NCBI GenBank assembly: GCA_034440635.1
Contig: JAOTON010001596.1
Span: 1,147,501 to 1,211,500, forward strand
Direction of reading: 5' to 3'
Length of the DNA stretch: 64,000 nt
Source: Lepas anatifera
Lineage: Eukaryota; Arthropoda; Thecostraca; Lepadidae
In this document: positions 12,124 through 23,390 of the stretch, in pieces
Layout of the letters: each line of letters starts with the position of its first letter
How positions within the stretch are numbered: position 1 is the stretch's first letter
Translations under genes and position numbers: made by a program
The notes under the pieces: generated by a model
What the model was told of the DNA's origin: nothing
Databases searched by the model: none
Seen by the model: only the letters and a program-made list of their open reading frames with translations

Positions 12124-12429
12124 GAAAATTTTAGTCATCAACAAGTCTGCTAACCATATATTTTTTTACCTAAGCAATTTCAACTAAGCAATTCCATCGT
12201 TTTCAATTACTGAGCGATTGTCGGTTAATTTTATATAGCATAATCATCAATTTCATATTAACCCACCTATTCCAATTTGGAGGTTATGATACCTGAACCA
12301 TACCTGAACCTTGGTCATCGATACATGAAATTCCGTACTATACTCTGCAGCCATTGGTAAGCCCGTTACTTGATATGAACTTCAGCTCGATAGATTAACC
12401 CTGTTATTACTTTTGCACTCGTAAACATT

Positions 12430-12640
12430 TTCTGGCTGTGAGGTCACCTGACCTGATCTGGTGACCTGACCTGAGATGACCTCAATGTAAAACTGTCGGA
12501 AAAAGTTGCACAATTGGTCAACAATAAGCCGTGCCATGTACGCCGGCGTTCCGCGCCGCCATTCTTCCGTACTGTTGGAAATCCCCAGAGGGGTGTCAAA
12601 TACATCCCCAACTGGGACGACTGATAGACTGTCCCATGAC
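12430..12640 (-). repeat. Fragment related to the AGGTCA-rich TIR element
   Basis: Reverse-complemented, this segment aligns with about 4060-4210 and 54670-54830: a GC-rich hairpin region, then 'gcaactttt', then clustered AGGTCA/GGTGACCT motifs. Ends could not be defined. It lies just outside the right arm of the large element. Confidence 0.6.
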
Positions 12641-15299
12641 ATGCGACATGACGAATGCAAAATTATGCATGAATTTGCCTAAGTATGTATCAAGGATTAC
12701 CATAAAAGGTAAACCTTTGTTTCGAGGTGTTTTGGGGAGCTTCAACTTTTAGATCACTAAAATATGCTCTATATCTCAGCGTGTCTTAACGAGCAACCTC
12801 TAAAAACTTGTTTTAATAACTTTTTCATCGCACTCGGCAATGGCCTTCCCAAGCTATGTCGGAGGAAATCGATTTGTTTGTGTGTGTAAGTGTCTTTTTT
12901 ACTCCAGGCTAACGTATTCTATCTCTGCAACCATGTAGGATAGAGTAGGTAGGATAGACCCAGGGGGTGGACATGAGATACCTCTCTAGAATTCTGGGGG
13001 TTTTGAAGGTTCCATTTCTCGTTCTAACAGTTTTTTTTTGCCGCAAAATTTAACATGTAATTCCAATGGGACTGTTTGCAGGGGTTTGGGGCACGGGCCA
13101 GTGGGAAAATTTAGGTGGTGCTTAAGGGTATATTTTTTATATTTGGTATGTAAAATTGATCAGGCTATCTTTTGGGTGCAGTTTTTAGTCTCTAAAGCGC
13201 TTTTATAACAAGGAAAATCCACGATGAACTTCATGCTAATTCCTTCAGAATTCTGTTTCGAACGTTTCGCTCAACCAATCAGAACGCTGTATTCTACCTT
13301 TTGCTAGCAAAACCAAAGTTATCTTGAACAAAACCCTTCAAAATACTACCATATCCTCAACGTGCTGCCACATCAGGCAGTCAGCTGGCTGTCATGTCCG
13401 AACCGTATCTATAGGAACCGTGGGATAGACCAAGCATGTTTGCAACTAAAAAAGAACCGTAGAAAATGGTTCCTCTGAACACAGCCAACACGTGATGGTT
13501 ATCCCGGCCAACGCTATTAAAGCAGTTGGGGAGGCGTCTCCCGCACACCATGCTTCGGACGCCCATGGCTAGAAAACTGGTTTAAATAGATAACATAACA
13601 CATCTCTGTAAATGAGTTCACCAATAGCGTAAACAAAAATAAGTAATCACGCCTGGGAAAGAAAGGCCGGCGGCGAAGCACCGGAGAGCAGCCTTACAGC
13701 AAAATAAGTGCAGTGCACATGGAGCACAATTCCCTTGAAGGAGACAGTGAAAACGTTCAGGGACAAATCGGCCCCGTTGAGAGAAAAACTGTGCTAGATG
13801 GTTGTTTTTCGCATGGAGCTTGGGAACCTCAACTGTGAAAGATTCCATCAAAAGCGTCCAATCTCACGGCAATAATTTGTCCAGTGACAGGACCTTTGAG
13901 TCACGGTATCGCCACGCAGATTCCACAGCATCCTTCCCGAGATAATGAGTCATTCAAGGCCCCCCGCGGTGACGTCACAGACCCCACGCCAGCCGGCTGA
14001 TCTGATGGCGCACAGAGAGCTGCTGTGCTCGCCCTGGCTACTGGCTCCTGCGCTGGGACAATGAACCAACTCCGATACATGGGCCTTGGAGCTGAATTCA
14101 GAGATTGATAATGCAGAACGGAATTTTACAATGTCATTATTTCACGCCATATCCGTGCTCAAGGAAATCTGTCTTCACGCAATACGATGAAAAATATTGC
14201 CCCAATAACCGTGGAACGTACCGTGGGCGTCTAAACAAAGAGGATCAATTTGTTCAACAAAAAGCTAGATTTTACATTCACCGAGTTTGAGGTATGAACC
14301 GTGCAACTCACTTTTAGTCTTATTACCACAAAAAAGAAGCAAAGAACTGACAACGAGGCTCTGATTCCCTCTAAACGGGATATGACACATATGTGAGATC
14401 TGAAGTGGCAGCTCCCCGCTGCAAAGAGCAAGCCGAAAAGCCTGTGGTCTTACGTTTTGTTCGTCTTGAGCCGAAATTTGATGAAGAAATAGCGTTTCAT
14501 GAACGGACTTCTTCCTGAACGCATTATCTCTGAATCTACTTTGCCCTGTAAGCCTAATGGCCAACAAGAACTGTTACATGATGGCGATGGGATATGAGAT
14601 CGGATTCCGCTAAATGCACCGTTTTTCTTCGCAAACGGTAGATTCTGGAATAAATAAAATATAAAACCGGGATTTTCAACACGCTCAATCACATGGCGTA
14701 CTCAGTTCAAATCAAATTAGTAAGGAACATGTTCCCGTGATACTTATTGGCACATAATTACAATGCTCCATAGCACACATTCGATAAATATAGATGGGAA
14801 GAGTGCGTAACACAAGCACTTCCAATCGAAACAGTATCTTCGACAAAGAAGAGTTTCTCCCAGCAATAGCATTTCATCTCCAGGGCAAAAGCATCAGAAA
14901 TTGCATGAATAAATGAAGCTAGCCTTCGTGAGTTCCACAGAAACGTTGCGCCGCTCCCAAATTTGCGACACTGCCCGAGGCTATAATGCCGAGGATGAAG
15001 TGAATCGGTATCGATTTCCACGCTGTGGGAGCCCGTCCGGCTTCCCAGAGAAAGGAACATCCGGACCGCAGGCTCAAACACAGTGTTCGGGCTCCGAGAC
15101 CACTTTCAAACATGTCTCAGGGCTTCGGCAGTGGGAGCAGAAGGCCCTCGCTGACCACGGGACGAAATAATCGCCCACACGAAATCTACCGCTACAGCAG
15201 CCAGGACCAAACATGACCCTCTCGGCGTGTTTGACATTAGAATACCTTGCTTCCCCCAGATTCAACAAGAGCGCACCCTGAACATGTCTTCCGTTCGCT
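12641..15299. other. Noncoding DNA, no gene recognised
   Basis: No recognisable protein, RNA gene or bounded repeat. Position 13970-13977 holds a perfect TGACGTCA palindrome in a short GC-rich patch (13960-14050). The longer open frames (14265-14567, 14758-15081) overlap others on both strands and resemble nothing known to me. Confidence 0.5.
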
Positions 15300-15643
15300 G
15301 CCGCTACCAACTGAGCCGCCCCGGTAGAGCGTTGGACTCCGATCCACTGCTCAGGAACATGCAGTGGCAGTGCGTGTGCAGACCTGGGATCGATTCCCTC
15401 GAGATGCTCCGGCGCTCAATATTTACCCGACGTAGGTCCCTGACAGATGACTGGTGAGAGGGTGACCTGAGCGGGGCAGCCGTCCCTGTGCTTTGTGGGG
15501 CGTTAAACTTTGGTTTCTAAGTTAACCCTTCATTGTGGGAGTTGCTTGTTCGGATGTTTGGTTCGGGGTCTCTGTGACAAGCCCCTTGATCCCTTAATTG
15601 TCCCTTGTCCCTTGATGATAACGTTTTGATAACTTTAGTGAGA
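15300..15643 (+). repeat. tRNA-derived SINE, family A, copy 2 with rearranged head
   Basis: The body and tail match the other two copies ('ggggcgttaaactttggtt', then 'gtgacaag' and 'cccttgatgat'). The head is rearranged. The D-arm segment 'ctcagttggtag' appears as its reverse complement 'ctaccaactgag' at 15303-15314, placed in front of 'ccgccccggtag', and the rest of the head then resumes. The tail is longer than in copy 1 because 'cccttgat' recurs, and it shares 'ctttagtgagact' with copy 3. Confidence 0.8.
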
Positions 15644-17119
15644 CTCCGACAACAAAATCCGAACTTGGACAAAATTTATATGAACAAAATAAATATATCC
15701 AGCTGTTGTAAGTAATTCTAAGTAAGGGTAATGATCTAGACCTCTTAAGAGTGACCAGATTTCAGCATCCCATCAGTATTCTTAGTAGCCCCACAAAACA
15801 ATGGTTCTCAGTAGCACAAGAGTTGAAGCTAACGCTGCTGGCGCCCCGATCGGCCTCTGCGATCACACCCCGAGAGGACACCGCCTTCAGGAGCTCAAAC
15901 TGCAATACAAAGCATTCATGGAATGCCTAGCTGAATGATACTCATAAGATCAGAAGAGCCGAGACTGCTACGTTCTAGCGAACACCGCCGGTGGAGGATA
16001 CCGGCAGGTCGCATCGACTGGCGTCGCAGCATCTGCTGAGGTCTAATTTTGAAACAGCTACCGGGGCCTCCTGAATAAATGATGGGTTTCCATTCGGGGT
16101 GCAGCAGTGCAAACGGCACGTACTGCACTCCATATCCTCTCGTGAATTTTTCCAAGAAATTGAAACATCGAGGTATTGGCATTTACAGGGAATGCGCCAC
16201 CCTGTTGGAATTCCAGAGAGGAGTATTTGTGGACGCCATAAGGTCAGAATTCTGGAAACCACAGTTTGTTTCCAGCTCAAACGTCACTCCCAACACAAAT
16301 ACAGCCTCTTCTCTTACGTGTATGATGTGATCAAACCGGAATGTGGCTCACTTTGAGAGGACTAAAGTATAGCGTGTAATTAACAGACTGGCCGCTGGGG
16401 TGCGGCTCGCAGCACATCAGTACTGCACCAGCGTTGTCATAGATAACAATAATCACGTGGCCTGCGTGGCAGTGAGAGGTGCCCAACATTTAGATCAATG
16501 AAATTGTTGCAACCGAACGGAAAGGGATTTCTCCCTCGTTTCACCATGGAACTATTCCATGGTTTCACTAAGGCCTAAATATGCCACTATTTTAACTTTA
16601 AAGTGTGCGTACATTTGATACAAAACTAAGGATGATATAAAATATACCTAATTTTTTTCTCGACACGTTCTACGAAACTGCTGTTCCAGTCCAAACCCCA
16701 TTATAAAGGTGGAACACTTCCTTTAATACCACAGCTAAAGAAGCGAGAAATTAAATGCTCAAAGGAAATGTATATTTTACGGATACGAATTGTGATACCA
16801 GTCATTTATCCTATGGAGACAAAACTCCGGTTTCAGATTGGATTTGTCCCAAACACATCAGTTGAGGATGAATAAGCACGTCACCAGCCCCAGTTTAATC
16901 ATTTTTCCGTTCTGTGCCGGGGTTAGCTAGGACTGACTTCCGTTCTGAAAGGACAGTGAGCACAGTGAGCCTTGTGATATCCCAAATGAGACAGCAGGGG
17001 TTTTCGGCATGATCTACAAATTTCTACCGCAACTCTCATGCGATTGCGGTGGTCCCAAAATCTATGGAGAACAAAAGCATCCACAAGCGGTGTGCCCCAC
17101 ACCCTAACATTGCACTTAC
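15644..17119. other. Noncoding DNA downstream of the kinase exon, presumably intron
   Basis: This follows the splice donor of the casein kinase exon on the minus strand, so it is probably the start of its next intron. No second kinase exon could be found here or further down to position 1. Short open frames around 15916-16356 on both strands are not recognised. Confidence 0.5.
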
Positions 17120-17374
17120 CAGTTTAATGGCCACATGCTCGCTGTTGTACATGTTCTTGCCTAGCCGGAGTTCGCCGAAGTTTCCGCATCCGATCTTCTT
17201 GCCGACGCGGTAGTTGGAGCCCACCATCAGCACGCCGGAGGAGCCGGAGGAGGAGCCCGTCTGCCGGGAGCCTGTGCTGTGCACATTGTTCCGGCTGGAG
17301 GTGGGCTGTCGTGACGTCACACGACGCACGCCCTCCTCCGGCTGCGGCTTCTCCTTGTTCTCCCGCTTCTGCAT
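17120..17374 (-). CDS. CSNK1G: Casein kinase I gamma, first coding exon (85 codons)
   Basis: This exon encodes the N-terminus of a CK1-gamma Ser/Thr kinase, the membrane-anchored CK1 subtype (Drosophila gilgamesh) that phosphorylates Wnt co-receptors and other membrane-proximal targets. Residues 1-47 form a charged, Ser/Thr/Gly-rich tail. From residue 48 the CK1-gamma signature follows: V-L-M-V-G, then the glycine-rich ATP loop [11 protein letters not shown] (62-72), and the VAIK lysine at residue 84. The ATG at 17372-17374 is the only in-frame methionine before the kinase domain in the open frame. The exon ends in phase 0 after a Leu codon, followed by the consensus donor GTAAGT (17119 downwards). 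The exon is much richer in GC than the surroundings. Remaining exons are not in this window's first 17 kb as far as I can see. Family call is firm. The exact 5' end of the mRNA is unknown. Confidence 0.9.
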
Positions 17375-17600
17375 AGTGAAGCGGACGCGGCCGAGCAGCA
17401 GCCGCCCAACAGTAACCACACGCTACCACCACTGACCACGATCACTGCTCACAACACACGATTGCACGTCGGATCTGAGGAGCGGATATTGCACAGGGTG
17501 CCAGAGCAAATTCAACAATAATATCGATTCGCATCGATCGAAATCTGGCGAAACGTTCGCTAAATGAATATCTCACTCGTCGCGTTCGCATTCGGTTGAA
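17375..17600 (-). promoter_or_regulatory. Probable 5' UTR/proximal promoter of the casein kinase gene
   Basis: This stretch lies immediately upstream of the start codon on the minus strand. It begins GC-rich and contains overlapping ATCGAT-type motifs (TATCGATT and CATCGATC around 17521-17541), similar to the DREF-type core used in insect housekeeping promoters. No clear TATA box. The transcription start cannot be placed. This is inferred from position only. Confidence 0.35.
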
Positions 17601-19687
17601 AGGTTAATCAAAAACTGCACTGGTGGCTTCCACTGGGGAGAAGGGCGACGGCGTGCTCGTCACAAATGCTTTGCCACCGGGGTTGCGTCCTTGATATCGG
17701 CGCCCGCATTCCAAGGCCGTGAGGCGAAACATCGAGTCTCCAACGCGAACATGCCAGCTCCTGGAACGAAAGGGAGAACATTATCAAAACAGTTCACTGA
17801 TAACAGACACAGGCCTACGTTAACACAAGCTACAAATACTGAATGGGCCGGCAAAGAAAATGCAAGATAAATACACGTTTCATGCATTCATAGTGCATGC
17901 CACAATTTCACATTTAGTTCGTATTTCAGAAGAAAGCTGGTGCACAAAACACACCAGGTACGCCTACGCTTATAACTATGTGCCCCAAATCTTCGGGTTC
18001 CATTATTCTTTATTTCACTTTGAAGTTCATGCTTGGTATAGAAATATGCACATCACTCGTCAAGTGATACGTTGATCACCAAACAGTATCTCAGATCTTT
18101 TCGTAGTGGTCTTCAGCCATTGATAGTGGTTTACGCAGTGTGCTAATTCTGATGCTCCCAAAACTATGAGCTTCGCTCTCCAGGCGGGTATCAATAAAGG
18201 TGAGCTGATTAGCATTTGATCACCAGTCAAAAAGTCATCATTATTATCATCATTATCATTTCAATATATGAAAATCAAGGTTGAAATAAATCAAACAAAA
18301 GTATGTTCAAAGTAAATTTACAGTATGAGCGATATTATCAAAGCGCAAAGCCTGTGGTTGTTTATTCCCTATAACCGCTTCCAAGATCATCTCAGCATCA
18401 TTATCAAGCAAGAGGATGAAGATTAAACTATCTTCATCCTCACGGCATTTGTGCCTGTCCATACAGAGACGAAAGTATGAGAAAATAAAAAACGAGAGGG
18501 CGTAGGTGACAGACAACCATAGGCTTTTAAATTCCATATATACAACAAAATACCAAAGCCATGCACCAGTAGGTAACTTTCCATGTTCTTAGCTAATGGT
18601 TCAGTCGATTTTGTAATGACTTTAACATGAGCCGTCAAACTGCTGATGCTATGATGACAGTGATGGATTGGCTCTCGCCACATAATACACGTTAGGCAAT
18701 GTCCGCAAAACAAATGTAGGTTTTAGCATGTAATTCACAAAGCCATATCATATCATTTGGTCTCAGGATGCAAATTACCCCTTAATAAGAACCTATTTAG
18801 GTGGGTGTTTAACACTATATTCAGTTCAACACTGATGCTGGGACTTCGTTGAAGTTTTTTTATAATAAAGTCTTCGCTACCCCGTCCACTTTTCAAATTA
18901 TTTTCTTTACCAGCACTTTCCGTCACCGAAGCGAGCCCACGGCACCTAGACTTTCCTGGTTCATGATTAAGGGGTGATTCAGGCCAGTCCAGCTTTGGCT
19001 TTGGATTTGTGGCCCGTCCCACGTTGGAATCTTCTTCGTCACTTCGGAAATAAGAATCCCAGAACACGACATGCTGAAATAACGGTGGCTTTATTGGAAC
19101 AATAACAAGCCAATAGAAAACTTTGTGCCCCTAGAATGGGAAACAAAAAAGTATTCATACGACGTTATTTGGCCACCTGCACTGGTCCAGGACCCAAGGG
19201 GTTACAAAGCAAATCACAAATTCAGGCACAGCCTCTCTTGAAATCTTGGATATACATCAGAAAAGACAGAAGCGGGTCATCACATGCCGGCTGATCTGGA
19301 AAATGGTGTTCAATGAGGCGCCAATGCTCCTGTTCCGGTCGAAGCCTCTGCAACAAAGAACTGAACAGGTCTAAGTCGAAGAACTGGAACACTAAAAATA
19401 TATATAAAAACGACGGGTTAAAGAGAGTAAACTTAAGTATGGTGTGTTTTAGTATAGTGTCAGTACCGATTTGTTTTAAGCCACTACAGCTAATTTCGCT
19501 AGCTTAACTAGCTGAAACCACTACCAATACTAGCAATACTTTTTCATAATAGTTAAATCGCTACCCGCTACTCCTCTGCCTCCACTTTTAATAATCAAGG
19601 CTTCCCACTATGTAATGCGGAACACATAATTGTTTCTTATTGTTTTTTTATTTTGTTCAAGTTGTTCCTAGTACGGCTGCTGGAGCC
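17601..19687. other. Noncoding DNA, no gene recognised
   Basis: AT-rich. Short ATT/ATC-type low-complexity runs occur near 18236-18260. Open frames such as 18753-19067 (minus) are not recognised. Confidence 0.5.
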
Positions 19688-19996
19688 TCAGTCTCACTAA
19701 AGTCATCAAGGGACTTGTCACGGAGACCCCGACCCCACCACCCGAACGAGCAACTCCCTCAATGGAGGGTCAATTTAGAAGCCAAAGTTTAACGTCCCAC
19801 AAAGCACAGGGACGGCCGCCCCGCTCAGGTCACCCTCTCATCAGTCAGTTGCCAGCCGACCTGTACGTCGGGTAAACTATTGAGCGCCGGAGCGTCTCAG
19901 GGGAACCGATCCCAAGCCTGGACATGCACTGCCACTGCATGCTTCTGAGCAGCGGGCCGGAGCCCAACGCTCTACTAACTGAGCTACCGGGGCGGC
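19688..19996 (-). repeat. tRNA-derived SINE, family A, copy 3
   Basis: On the minus strand, the intact head 'gccgccccggtagctcag' and 'ttagtagagcg' begin at 19996. The body and the tail 'tgacaagtcccttgatgac' follow, continuing into 'tttagtgagact', a segment shared with copy 2. This makes it the best-preserved full-length copy here. Confidence 0.85.
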
Positions 19997-20380
19997 ATTT
20001 TCAATAAATTTACGAAAAATATTGCTTATTTGTATATTACATAAAGTATTGTGATTTCAAGAATTGCAAATCAAGCAATACAAGTTAATTCTATGTGTTT
20101 TTATTCTTTTATGGAGAAAAACATTCCTCTCAATCCTCACCTCCAAATTTTTGGGAAGCGGTCCCTCTTCACAGACGGTCCACTACCGCCTACTCTGCTA
20201 CTTGTTTAGCACAGAAATTGCTACAGCTACTCTGCCGCCATCTTGGAGTTTGCAAGTAGAGAAGTGCCTATCGGAGAACAGTAGCAGAGCCCGGCTGCGT
20301 CAATTTGTGTCAAACGGCGTCGGTATTTTGGAGTTCAAGTGGGGCATGCAGAAAGGAAAAACCTCGCCTTGGTATTGATT

Positions 20381-20642
20381 CATAGGCGGATCCAGGATTG
20401 CCGATCGGGGGGGGCACCTTCCCGGGGGGCGCCATCCGGACCGGGGGGCGCCATCCGGACCAGGGGGCGCCACTTATGACCGGCAGAAGCTATCAGGTGG
20501 GCGCCAAATCCTATCGGTGGGCGCCGACTTTCGCATCCTGGGGGGGTGGGAAGCGACATTTCAGGGGGCGCCATCGACCTTTCAGGGGGCGCCGAGGGTC
20601 GATAGGGGGCACGTGCCCCCTTGCCCCCTGGATCCGCCTATG
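20381..20642. mobile_element. hAT-like MITE, 'CATAGGCGG' family, copy 1 (262 bp)
   Basis: The ends 'cataggcggatccagg' and 'cctggatccgcctatg' are near-perfect inverted repeats. The flanks TATTGATT (20373-20380) and TATTTATT (20643-20650) match at 7 of 8 positions, consistent with an 8 bp target duplication. The interior is built of 'gggggcgcca' phrases. Related copies lie at 32539-32779 (old) and 53567-53813 (inverted). No coding capacity. Confidence 0.8.
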
Positions 20643-22435
20643 TATTTATTGGATTCATTTTTTCATGATCTTTCAGAGTCAGACTTGATTTGAGCCGTTC
20701 ATGAGATAGCTAACAGATACTTAGCTAATAGATACTTAGCTGTTCAATACGTTTTCAAGTTCTGGGTTCTATTAAGGGTACCACTAACTTTATTGGAGTG
20801 TTATTGCTGCAGCTCTTGGTTCAGTTTCTTTCATAAATAACTATTTGTCATTCTTTTCTTTTTGCGTCATGACTGGTATTGTGGGAAGATCCCAAATCAA
20901 TCAACACAAATTTAGCCGATCAACATTCTGACTTAATTGATTTCTGGTGAGCATAAACATTGCCAACGCTTAGGGATTGTGCAATATGTATCCTGAGTAT
21001 TTTCCGACCAAATATCTGGCAACAAAAACTCCCAGTATTCCAAGCGAGGGTCTGGACCAGCCCCGTAGCTAAAAACAAGTTTGCAGAATGCTACAAACGA
21101 CTGGACCAGCCCCGTAGCTAAAAACAAGTTTGCAGAATGCTACAATCGACTGGACCAGGTAAATGGGGGTAGCTCAGATCCAGCCCAAATGGGTCAGAAA
21201 TTCAGTGGCTGGGGCAGAATATCCTTTCTATTTCGGCATGATCTTTTATCGGTTCTAGTTGGTGTTGACTTCATTTTGTCCCAAAATTTTCATTCTAGCC
21301 TCAAATTTCACAAAATACTCTAAAATAACATAAGCTATTTTAAGAAAAAAACCAACTCTGGGCTTTGCGTTCTATAATATGTCCAGAAAGTCTACTCCCA
21401 GCAGGAGTCTTACTAACCTGGTGCCCCCTTTTTGCTTTCTCCAACAACAGACGTTTCTGTGATGATAACACTCTGCCGTGCTATTTAAATCAATAATCAT
21501 CACTTGTCCTTTCTTAATCGTTTTTGTGGTGCATCTATGTCTGCCCCGGCAGGTTAGTGCTACCCCAAATGCCAATTTCTGCCCCAAAGTGTCCTTATCT
21601 ACTCTAAAGACAAACCGAAGCTGCCTGAAAATAAGAAGTCTGCCCTGAGGCTGCCCCAACGAGATCTAGTTGTAACCTGCCACGTTTTGCTGGCTGGGCT
21701 AAAAAGATGTCATTATAGCCAAATCGCCTTCTAATAAGACAAAAGGGTCAACCGAATCTTGAGTTTGAATGGGATAAAAAATGTGACTTTCTGGGACGGT
21801 TGATAAGAACACAGGTTTTTGCAACAAAAATGCATAAATGCAGATGATACCGATAAAACTAATGGATACTAATCTTAGGACATTAGAGCCTTTAACATAA
21901 GTATATCCACTGGAGGTCTGTTCTTCATGGGACATCTACTTCTGTGGTGGCAATAATGTACTGGTACCGTTTTCCTATTCTTGACTCAGTGCATCAGCCT
22001 GCAGTAAATTTATTCTACCATTGGCATTTTCATTTTCCAAATTCATTATTTTCACACAAGGCATAACATAACCAAACCTGACCTAACCTTGTGTTGATTC
22101 AGCAAGCCAGCCTGCTGCACGCATAGCCCGTCAGTAGAAATTTAGACTTTGTTGCACGCTCAGCAGTTTCAACTCATCTGGCCTCAGATCTGCTCCCTTC
22201 ATTGCATACTGTACCAATTCACAAACATGTTGCTTCCCACTCATTTTGTGTTTTTACCTACAAATTGTGTTGCTTCTCATTCATTTTCTGCACCTGCAAA
22301 TTTGGCACGATTTTGAAATGCCTCTGGCACATTCCTATAGACTCAGTGACGATGTCTATGCTGAAGCAGTGTGATATCCAGTGCGATCTGTGGTGAGGAC
22401 AGAAGAATGAGTCCCATAAAATTTTTAAGCAATTT
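20643..22435. other. Noncoding DNA, no gene recognised
   Basis: Apart from the 49 bp tandem duplication at 21052-21158 nothing structured was seen. Open frames on both strands are short and unrecognised. Confidence 0.5.
21052..21158. repeat. Tandem duplication, 49 bp unit x 2.2
   Basis: The unit beginning 'ctggaccagccccgtagct' at 21052 repeats at 21101 with about one difference, and a third partial start lies at 21150. Near identity suggests a recent slippage or duplication event. Confidence 0.85.
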
Positions 22436-22439
22436 ATTC

Positions 22440-22575
22440 CCAATGTCTACTGGGACCCAGTGTGCAAAATATGGCACTTTCGACGAGATCTCTTCGGTGC
22501 GATTGCCCTTCGAGACATAAGCAAGTGGTGCGAATTTTACCACCCTGGTGTGAATTTGAGACTGGTGCAAGGAAG
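22440..22575 (+). repeat. Dispersed repeat family R2, copy 1
   Basis: Contains 'cagtgtgcaaaatatggca', 'ttcgacgagatctc' and 'gtggtgcgaattttac'. The segment at 24890-25025 carries the same phrases in the same order. Downstream, 23340-23390 and 25210-25265 also share 'ctgctgccatactttgcaga', so the repeat unit may be nearly 1 kb with internal deletion in copy 2. No terminal repeats were found. Confidence 0.6.
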
Positions 22576-23390
22576 GTGACATTGACAATCAACTAAATCA
22601 TACGGGTGAAGGGAAAACTGACTAAGAATAAGCAATTATAAGGCAACTGCGCCCATTGGGCTAAATACGCCAGATTTGCCGTAAAACTATGTTCTTGAAA
22701 GTAATTTTTGCATACCAACAAGTAAATTTAAGGCATGTAGATGGTCAAAATAAATGAAAATAATTTTACGGGTTTTCACAATATATAGTTGGGTTTTGGT
22801 ACAGTGTAAGCTTTGTATGAATGAAAGCTTTCGGGGATAAATGTCTCGCAGAAGGCGATAAATGTCTCGTAGAAAGCTGAGTTTTCCCTCTCGTGCCATC
22901 AATTGGAAAGGACAGCTTCAAATTGCTGTGCCCCAACTGTGCCACACTGCTGGGAGTAATGATAGGGCAGAGGTACTCTGTGCTGCAGATGCGGACGAAA
23001 TTTAACCAAATAAATTACAGCAAATTTTTAGTGGTGATGGACCAAATATCCTTCATTTTTTATAAGCCTTTGTATTGAGAGAGGAAATGGAGTTGAGTAT
23101 AATGCCTCAACTCTGGCAAAAATAATAAACATTGCATTGTTGCATGTTGATACAATAGATGATTGGTTGAACCTGAATGAGTGAATAAGAAGCAGGGTAG
23201 CTGAAGAACAATAGCAGTGAGGAGTGGTGGTAAGGCAACAACATTCATGGTAGTGAAGATGGATGAACTGTTAGAAAGACCTTGGAGGGGGTTATTTTTG
23301 GTGACAGGCAGTGTGAATTGGTGTGAGAACTCTAGGTGGTTGGTGACTTGTCAGGCCTGCTGCCATACTTTGCAGACTGGACTGGGACCA

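Larger units (their letters stand above)
6641..12249. mobile_element. Large composite element with long diverged inverted arms and a decayed transposase-like gene
   Basis: The outer ends are inverted copies: 6641-6705 matches the reverse complement of about 12175-12249, including the exact 'tgatgattatgc' ends and 'tatataaaattaaccga'. Further inward, 6868-7075 matches about 11950-12140 (GAGTC-rich), and 8040-8192 matches 11205-11345 (shared 'ggacactccttcctttgc' in the right arm and a close counterpart in the left). The arms are well diverged, so the element is old. The interior (9370-10686, minus) carries a broken transposase-like gene. Later insertions include MITEs at 7871-8000 and 8563-8754 and a SINE at 10687-10975. 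No target duplication is evident. Confidence 0.65.

Noticed and set aside
17375..17419. Upstream extension of the kinase exon to 17419
   Set aside because: It would require a GTG start. The ATG at 17372-17374 is the better start and the upstream residues resemble no CK1-gamma N-terminus I know.
17214..17435. Plus-strand and second minus-strand frames over the kinase exon
   Set aside because: Shadows created by the GC-rich coding exon of casein kinase I gamma.
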